Program-made: the position numbers and the translations under genes
Notes under the pieces: model-generated
Told to the model about the DNA's origin: nothing
The model's database searches: none
What the model saw: the letters and a program-made list of their open reading frames with translations, nothing else
Part shown: positions 59,138-64,000 of the stretch, piece by piece
Position numbering within the stretch: the stretch's first letter is position 1
Layout of the letters: each line of letters starts with the position of its first letter
Source: Pseudomonas neuropathica
GTDB lineage: Bacteria; Pseudomonadota; Gammaproteobacteria; Pseudomonadales; Pseudomonadaceae
NCBI RefSeq assembly: GCF_015461835.1
Contig: NZ_JACOPX010000019.1
Span: 1-64,000, forward strand
Length of the DNA: 64,000 bases
Direction: 5' to 3'

Positions 59138-59803
59138 TTAGCGCACGCTGCTGTTGAAGCTGCTCGCGCCGACCAGTTCGAGGACGATGTCATCGCCAAC
59201 GTTCAGCGGGCCAACGCCCACTGGCGTGCCAGTGAGGATCACGTCACCGGCCTGCAGCGAGAAGCAGCCGGCCATGTGCTGGATCATCGGCACGATCGGG
59301 TTGAGCATCGCGCTGCTGTTGCCGTCCTGACGCACTTCGCCGTTGATCGTCAGGCGAATGCCGATGTCGGTCAGGTCAGCAAAGGTGCTGCCGACCACAA
59401 ACGGAGCGATCACCGCCGCACCGTCGAACGATTTGGCGATTTCCCACGGCAGCCCCTTGGCTTTCAGCTCAGCCTGCTTGTCGCGCAGGGTCAGGTCCAG
59501 CGCCGGGGCGAAACCGGAGATGGCGTCGAGCACTTCTTCACGGCTCGGCTTGGTCGACAACGGCTTGCCGATCAACACAGCGATTTCCGCTTCGTAATGC
59601 ACCGAACCGCGCTCGGTCGGAATGCTGAAACCGCCTTCCAGCTCAACCACGCAACTGCCCGGCTTGATGAACAGCAACGGCTCGGTAGGCACCGGGTTGT
59701 CCAGCTCCTTGGCGTGTTCGGCGTAATTGCGGCCAATGCACACGACTTTCCCGATCGGGAAGTGGATGCGCGTGCCGTCGACGTACTGGTGCTGATAGCT
59801 CAT
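59138..59803 (-). CDS. Fumarylacetoacetate hydrolase (FAH) family protein
   Basis: A 221-residue single-domain FAH protein. Key features are GKVVCIGRNYAEHAKEL, the metal-binding acids in VHYEAEIAVLIGK (E-x-E) and the C-terminal GDVILTGTPVGVGPLNVGD. Members include acylpyruvases and oxaloacetate decarboxylases or tautomerases; the short single-domain form resembles FAHD1/YcgM. Activity is not assigned. Downstream of the D-2-hydroxyglutarate-dehydrogenase-like gene by 41 bp and probably cotranscribed. Confidence 0.88.
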   Translation of the reverse strand: MSYQHQYVDGTRIHFPIGKVVCIGRNYAEHAKELDNPVPTEPLLFIKPGSCVVELEGGFSIPTERGSVHYEAEIAVLIGKPLSTKPSREEVLDAISGFAPALDLTLRDKQAELKAKGLPWEIAKSFDGAAVIAPFVVGSTFADLTDIGIRLTINGEVRQDGNSSAMLNPIVPMIQHMAGCFSLQAGDVILTGTPVGVGPLNVGDDIVLELVGASSFNSSVR

Positions 59804-59844
59804 TTACCGACTCCTGCCTTCATTGATTCATCAAAGATTACAGA

Positions 59845-61239
59845 TCAAACCGCGAAGATCTTGCCCGGGTTCATGATGCCGTTCGGGTCGAACACCGCTT
59901 TCACCGCTTTCATGTACTCGATCTCAACCGGCGAGCGGCTGTAGGTCAAGTAGTCGCGTTTGGTCATGCCCACGCCGTGCTCGGCGGAGATCGAACCGTT
60001 GTACTTCTCGACGGTTTCGAACACCCACTTGTTGACGGTCGCGCATTTGGCGAAGAACTCGTCCTTGCTCAGGTTATCCGGCTTGAGAATGTTCAAGTGC
60101 AGGTTGCCGTCGCCGATGTGGCCGAACCAGACAATTTCGAAGTCTGGATAGTGTTCGCCGACGATCGCGTCGATTTCCTTCAGGAACGCTGGCACTTTCG
60201 ACACGGTGACCGAGATGTCGTTCTTGTACGGCGTCCAGTGCGAGATGGTTTCGGAGATGTACTCGCGCAGTTTCCACAGGTTCTGCAGCTGGGTTTCGCT
60301 CTGGCTCATCACACCGTCCAGCACCCAGCCCTGCTCGACGCAATGCTCGAAGGTTTCCAGTGCGCTGTTGGCCACTTCTTCAGTAGTCGCTTCAAACTCC
60401 AGCAACGCATAGAACGGACAGTCGGTTTCGAATGGCGCCGGTACGTCGCCACGGCCCATGACCTTGGCCAGGGCCTTATCGGAGAAGAATTCGAACGCGG
60501 TCAGATCGAGCTTGCCCTGGAAAGCGTGCAGCACCGGCATGATCGAGTCGAAATCGGCGGTGCCGAGAACCATCGCGGTGAGATTCTTCGGCGCACGATC
60601 CAGACGCATGGTCGCTTCGACGACGAAACCGAGGGTGCCTTCAGCGCCGATGAACAACTGGCGCAAGTCATAGCCGGTGGCGTTCTTGATCAGGTCTTTA
60701 TTCAGTTCGAGCACGTCGCCCTTGCCGGTGACGACTTTCATGCCGGCTACCCAGTTACGAGTCATGCCGTAGCGAATAACCTTGATCCCGCCGGCATTGG
60801 TGCCGATATTGCCGCCAATCTGGCTGGAACCTGCCGAAGCGAAATCGACCGGGTAGTACAGGCCCTTTTCTTCGGCGACGTTCTGCAAATGCTCGGTGAC
60901 CACGCCCGGCTGACAAACGGCGGTGCGGTCGGTGAGGTTCACGTCAAGAATCTGATTCATGTAGTCGAACGAGACGACCACTTCGCCATTCGCGGCCACC
61001 GCAGCGGCAGAAAGCCCGGTGCGCCCGCCCGATGGCACCAGCGCCACCTTGTGCGTGTTGGCCCAACGGACCACCGCCTGCACCTGCTCGATGGACTTGG
61101 GAAACACGATGGCGCTTGGCGCCGGGGCGAAGTGCTTGGTCCAATCCTTGCCGTACGCATTCAGGGAGTCGGCGTCGGTCAGGACCTTGCCAGGCTCGAC
61201 CAGGGTCTTCAGTTCATCAATCAGGGCAGGATTGGTCAT
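59845..61239 (-). CDS. D-2-hydroxyglutarate dehydrogenase-like FAD oxidoreductase
   Basis: A 464-residue flavoprotein of the FAD_binding_4/FAD-oxidase_C type. The FAD domain shows LVPSGGRTGLSAAAVAANGE and QIGGNIGTNAGGIKVIRYG; the C-terminal domain shows GHIGDGNLHLN and SISAEHGVGMTKRDYL, with His residues for a metal. From memory, PA0317 of P. aeruginosa was characterised as a D-2-hydroxyglutarate dehydrogenase, and in P. stutzeri such an enzyme removes the D-2-hydroxyglutarate that SerA makes while recycling NADH. The gene is divergent from serA here, which supports that role. The ATG at 61239 is preferred to one ten codons upstream. Confidence 0.85.
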   Translation of the reverse strand: MTNPALIDELKTLVEPGKVLTDADSLNAYGKDWTKHFAPAPSAIVFPKSIEQVQAVVRWANTHKVALVPSGGRTGLSAAAVAANGEVVVSFDYMNQILDVNLTDRTAVCQPGVVTEHLQNVAEEKGLYYPVDFASAGSSQIGGNIGTNAGGIKVIRYGMTRNWVAGMKVVTGKGDVLELNKDLIKNATGYDLRQLFIGAEGTLGFVVEATMRLDRAPKNLTAMVLGTADFDSIMPVLHAFQGKLDLTAFEFFSDKALAKVMGRGDVPAPFETDCPFYALLEFEATTEEVANSALETFEHCVEQGWVLDGVMSQSETQLQNLWKLREYISETISHWTPYKNDISVTVSKVPAFLKEIDAIVGEHYPDFEIVWFGHIGDGNLHLNILKPDNLSKDEFFAKCATVNKWVFETVEKYNGSISAEHGVGMTKRDYLTYSRSPVEIEYMKAVKAVFDPNGIMNPGKIFAV

Positions 61240-61315
61240 CGACAGAACTCTCGAACAATTCATGGTCATCCTGAGAACGCTTCACGTCGCAGGAATGAGT
61301 GTTTAGCGGGGAGGC

Positions 61316-61327
61316 TATGCTAGCATA
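61316..61327. promoter_or_regulatory. Perfect 12-bp palindrome in the serA divergent region
   Basis: TATGCTAGCATA lies between the divergent dehydrogenase gene and serA. It is a perfect palindrome and could be an operator or overlap a -10 box (TATGCT). No matching -35 was found, so the reading is tentative. Confidence 0.3.
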
Positions 61328-61445
61328 CCGACCCCGCAGGCCAGTGCCCAAGGCCAGTTCTGCGGTAACGGCTTTCCTGCCGTTTGGGTCAGCTCCAGGC
61401 TGCTCCCCTCCCTGCCATTTTTCTCCGGGATACAGGTTTACGCAG

Positions 61446-62675
61446 ATGAGCAAGACTTCTCTCGATAAGAGCAAGATCAAGTTCCTTCTTCTCGAAGGCG
61501 TCCACCAATCGGCTGTCGACGTCCTCAAGGCGGCGGGCTACACCAGCATCGAATACCTGACAGGTTCCTTGCCGGAAGCCCAGCTCAAGGAAAAGATCGC
61601 TGACGCTCACTTCATCGGCATTCGTTCGCGCACCCAACTGACCGAAGAGATCTTCGATCATGCGAAGAAGCTGGTCGCGGTCGGCTGTTTCTGCATCGGC
61701 ACCAACCAGGTTGACCTGAGTGCTGCCCGCGAGCGCGGTATCGCCGTGTTCAACGCGCCGTACTCCAACACCCGCTCCGTTGCCGAGCTGGTGCTGGCCG
61801 AAGCAATCCTGCTGCTGCGCGGCATCCCTGAGAAAAACGCTTCCTGCCACCGTGGCGGCTGGATCAAGTCCGCAGCCAACTCCTTCGAGATCCGTGGCAA
61901 GAAACTCGGCATCGTCGGCTACGGCTCGATCGGTACGCAGCTGTCGGTTCTGGCTGAAGGTCTGGGCATGCAGGTGTACTTCTATGACACCGTGACCAAG
62001 CTGCCACTGGGCAACGCTACTCAGATCGGCAGCCTGACCGAGCTGCTGGGCATGTCCGACATCGTCACCCTGCACGTTCCGGAAACCGCTGCGACCCAGT
62101 GGATGATCGGCGAGAAGGAAATCCGCGCCATCAAGAAGGGCGGCATCCTGATCAACGCCGCGCGCGGCACCGTGGTCGAACTGGACGCCCTGGCGGACGC
62201 GATCAAGGACAAGCACCTGATCGGCGCGGCCATCGACGTATTCCCGGTGGAGCCTCGCTCCAACGACGAAGAGTTCGAAAGCCCGCTGCGTGGCCTCGAC
62301 AACGTGATCCTGACTCCGCACATCGGTGGTTCGACCGCCGAAGCGCAAGCCAACATCGGTCTGGAAGTGGCAGAGAAACTGGTCAAGTACAGCGACAACG
62401 GTACTTCGGTATCGTCGGTGAACTTCCCGGAAGTGGCCCTGCCGGCTCACCCTGGCAAACACCGCCTGCTGCACATCCACGAGAACATCCCGGGTGTGAT
62501 GAGCGAGATCAACAAGGTCTTCGCCGAAAACGGCATCAACATCTCCGGTCAGTTCCTGCAGACCAACGAAAAGGTTGGCTACGTGGTAATCGACGTCGAC
62601 GCCGAGTACTCGGACCTGGCGCAAGAGAAGCTGCAGCACATCAACGGCACCATCCGTAGCCGCGTGTTGTTCTGA
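61446..62675 (+). CDS. serA: D-3-phosphoglycerate dehydrogenase SerA
   Basis: First step of serine synthesis; the family also reduces 2-oxoglutarate to D-2-hydroxyglutarate. The 409-residue protein has the NAD fold GYGSIGTQLSVLAEGLGMQ, the active-site segments NAARGTVVELDAL and LTPHIGGSTAEAQ, and a C-terminal ACT domain (HENIPGVMSEINKVFAENGINI) that usually binds serine. The frame is open from 61299, but the ATG at 61446 matches the E. coli-type start (MSKTSLDKSKIKFLLLEG). Confidence 0.97.
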   Translation: MSKTSLDKSKIKFLLLEGVHQSAVDVLKAAGYTSIEYLTGSLPEAQLKEKIADAHFIGIRSRTQLTEEIFDHAKKLVAVGCFCIGTNQVDLSAARERGIAVFNAPYSNTRSVAELVLAEAILLLRGIPEKNASCHRGGWIKSAANSFEIRGKKLGIVGYGSIGTQLSVLAEGLGMQVYFYDTVTKLPLGNATQIGSLTELLGMSDIVTLHVPETAATQWMIGEKEIRAIKKGGILINAARGTVVELDALADAIKDKHLIGAAIDVFPVEPRSNDEEFESPLRGLDNVILTPHIGGSTAEAQANIGLEVAEKLVKYSDNGTSVSSVNFPEVALPAHPGKHRLLHIHENIPGVMSEINKVFAENGINISGQFLQTNEKVGYVVIDVDAEYSDLAQEKLQHINGTIRSRVLF

Positions 62676-62693
62676 TTTAGCGTTGAGCGATAA

Positions 62694-62721
62694 AAAAAGG
62701 GAGCCTTCGGGCTCCCTTTTT
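62694..62721. terminator. Intrinsic terminator between serA and the DUF4399 gene
   Basis: AAAAAGGGAGCC and GGCTCCCTTTTT pair perfectly around TTCG. With an A-run on one side and a T-run on the other it can serve both converging genes. Confidence 0.94.
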
Positions 62722-62738
62722 CATGCACGGCGAAAAGG

Positions 62739-63164
62739 TTATTCGACGTTGATGGTGATTTTCTTCGAGACGATTGGCGGGTCGAATGCCATGTGACCGC
62801 TGTCGCCAAGTTCCAGCTGCAAGGTGTGTTTGCCCGGGGCGAGCTTGATGTCAGCCTGGGTCTGCGCCTTGCCGAAGTGCATATGGTTGGCATCGGTAGG
62901 GACGACCGAACCGGCAGGAACAATTTCCTTGGCGTCGATCAGCAGGTGATGGTGACCGGTGTTCTTGGTGACATCACCGGCCGGCGCCAGTGCGACGTCC
63001 TTGGTACCGAATTTGACGGTGAAGGTCTGCGAAACCGTGGCCCCGTCTTCGGGAGAAACGATGAACACTTCGGCGCCTTTGGGGGCCGGTGTGGCAGCAC
63101 TGGCCAGCACCGAAACGCCCATCAGCACACCCGCGAACGCTGCACGTGACATAAAGCTTTTCAT
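62739..63164 (-). CDS. DUF4399 periplasmic protein
   Basis: A 141-residue secreted protein with a signal peptide (AAFAGVLMGVSVLASAA, cleavage near 24). The mature domain is beta-rich and has a conserved His cluster (NTGHHHLLIDA, ANHMHFGKAQTQ) that may bind metal. DUF4399 proteins have no established role. Monocistronic, converging on serA and divergent from the next gene. Confidence 0.88.
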   Translation of the reverse strand: MKSFMSRAAFAGVLMGVSVLASAATPAPKGAEVFIVSPEDGATVSQTFTVKFGTKDVALAPAGDVTKNTGHHHLLIDAKEIVPAGSVVPTDANHMHFGKAQTQADIKLAPGKHTLQLELGDSGHMAFDPPIVSKKITINVE

Positions 63165-63299
63165 TTTCTTCTCCAGTTTTTCCGTAAAATCCGCACGGTC
63201 ATGACAACTTCATGACCATTCGTTGTCGAAGGCACTCGACAACCATAGCAAAGCGAGCCTGAATCAGAGCGTCGCGATAATGATTTCAAAGGAGTGACC

Positions 63300-63863
63300 A
63301 TGCGCTTTCTGCCTGGCCTGATCTGCCTGCTACCCCTTCTGAGCCCTTTGGCTCACGCCGAACTGATTGATGACGTCAACGACCGTGGCGAGCTGCGCAT
63401 AGCCCTTGAGGCTAATACACCGCCCTTCAATTTCAAGGAAGGCGACACACTCACGGGGTTCGAGGTCGAGCTTGGGCAACTGCTGGCCAACGAGCTGGAT
63501 GTGCGCGCCGACTTCATTGTCACTGACGAAGCCGACCTGCTCCAGGGCGTTGAAAGCGGCAAGTACGACGTTGCGCTCAACCACATAGCACTGACACCGG
63601 AGCTCAAGGATCGTTTCGACTTCAGCGCGCCTTACGGCGAGGTCGATTCGCAGTTGCTGGCGAAGAAGGATGAGCAGCCACGGCCGATGGTGCTGGTGCA
63701 GGCATTGACTGAAGAGAAGCCGAAAGCGGCAGCGCCGGTGGAGTTGGCGATTCCGTTTCAGAAGGGCAATCCGGCGTTTCAGGCCAGTCTTGCGAGTGCG
63801 ATGGAGCGGATCAGGGCGGATGGGCGTTTGGCGGCGTTGACCGAGAAGTGGTTGAAGCCTTAA
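63300..63863 (+). CDS. Shortened periplasmic solute-binding protein (SBP_bac_3-like)
   Basis: A 187-residue protein with a signal peptide (LPGLICLLPLLSPLAHA). The first lobe is recognisable: RGELRIALEANTPPFNFKE, GFEVELGQLLANELDV, VESGKYDVALNHIALTPELKDRFDFSAPY. After that the family normally continues for a further 70 or so residues of second lobe. Here a short linker (PRPMVLVQALTEEKPKAAAP) leads straight to the final helix region (ALASAMERIRADGRLAALTEKWL-like end). The frame is intact, with AGGAG ahead of the ATG, so this is a stable short form rather than an obvious pseudogene. Ligand and transporter partners unknown. Confidence 0.82.
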   Translation: MRFLPGLICLLPLLSPLAHAELIDDVNDRGELRIALEANTPPFNFKEGDTLTGFEVELGQLLANELDVRADFIVTDEADLLQGVESGKYDVALNHIALTPELKDRFDFSAPYGEVDSQLLAKKDEQPRPMVLVQALTEEKPKAAAPVELAIPFQKGNPAFQASLASAMERIRADGRLAALTEKWLKP

Positions 63864-63867
63864 AGGC

Positions 63868-64000
63868 CCCTCACCCTAGCCCTCTCCCAGAGGGAGAGGG
63901 GACTGAATGGGGGATGCTTTAGAGGTACGCCGACCTGGGATTGCTATACCGAATCCGAAATCGACCGGTCATGGCATTGTCGAGTCCATAATCGATCGGT
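63868..64000. mobile_element. Third MITE-like element, cut by the window end
   Basis: Left end CCCTCACCCTAGCCCTCTCC differs from the 36379 element at one base. The interior carries TACGCCGACCTGGGA and CCATAATCGATCGGT, reverse-oriented relatives of the motifs in the 49841 element. The right end lies outside the window. Confidence 0.65.

Overview
The window looks like chromosomal DNA of a Pseudomonas of the fluorescens group. It is GC-rich, codon use is strongly biased to G/C at third positions, and the gene order follows a block I remember from P. aeruginosa PAO1 (roughly PA0383 down to PA0314): DUF3392-trmB-thiG-thiS-DUF423-mtgA-rpoH-ftsXEY, two M16 peptidases-rsmD, coaD-fdx-mutM-HDOD-pfpI, ilvD, folA, thyA-lgt, ptsP-rppH, ilvA-rpiA, serA. 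Gaps between genes are filled with REP/REPIN-type inverted repeats typical of this group. I see no rRNA or tRNA gene, no IS transposase and no CRISPR array.

Layout. 1-7.7 kb: tRNA and thiamine genes, a monofunctional transglycosylase, heat-shock sigma factor rpoH and the ftsYEX operon (cell division and SRP receptor). 8-13.5 kb: an active/inactive M16 peptidase pair, rsmD, a YheT-type hydrolase and an AraC regulator in one tight operon. 13.5-19 kb: sulfurtransferase, a TetR regulator divergent from a coniferyl-aldehyde-dehydrogenase-like gene with a clear operator-over-promoter arrangement, and a Tat-signal protein/GMC oxidoreductase pair. 19-24.3 kb: coaD, ferredoxin, mutM, HDOD, PfpI and RlmI-like genes.

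24.3-28 kb is the accessory highlight. An AT-rich patch carries a promoter and a 23-codon ORF with an excellent ribosome binding site. A strong 11-bp hairpin with a short T-tract follows, then three overlapping genes: a SagB-type flavin dehydrogenase, an AurF-type diiron oxygenase with all seven iron ligands, and a Bcr/CflA-like MFS exporter. The layout (tiny precursor, read-through hairpin, two oxidative enzymes, exporter) suggests a peptide-derived natural product (RiPP-like) pathway. No YcaO, radical-SAM, lanthionine or peptidase gene is present.

28-36 kb: ilvD, a periplasmic phosphorylcholine-phosphatase-like HAD protein, the cystine carrier tcyP, folA, and a DUF2868/DUF3482-GTPase pair. 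36.5-43.3 kb: a phosphonate (2-aminoethylphosphonate-type) island with a three-gene ABC importer, an FAD oxidoreductase, a PhnZ-like HD oxygenase and a LysR regulator. No phnW, phnX or phnY is in view. 43.3-46.1 kb: a Zn/Cd/Pb P-type ATPase divergent from a CadR-like MerR regulator, with a textbook 19-bp-spaced promoter and dyad. 46-56.7 kb: thyA, lgt, TauE-type permease, NRDE protein, ptsP, rppH, HAD phosphatase, DUF2269, ilvA and rpiA. 56.8-64 kb: two tandem SdiA-regulated-domain proteins, an FAH-family enzyme, a D-2-hydroxyglutarate dehydrogenase-like flavoprotein divergent from serA, a DUF4399 protein and a shortened solute-binding protein.

Three copies of a MITE-like element with ends of the CCCTCACCCCAGCCCTCTCC type lie at about 36.4, 49.8 and 63.9 kb. 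The middle copy contains a 41-bp unit repeated four times.
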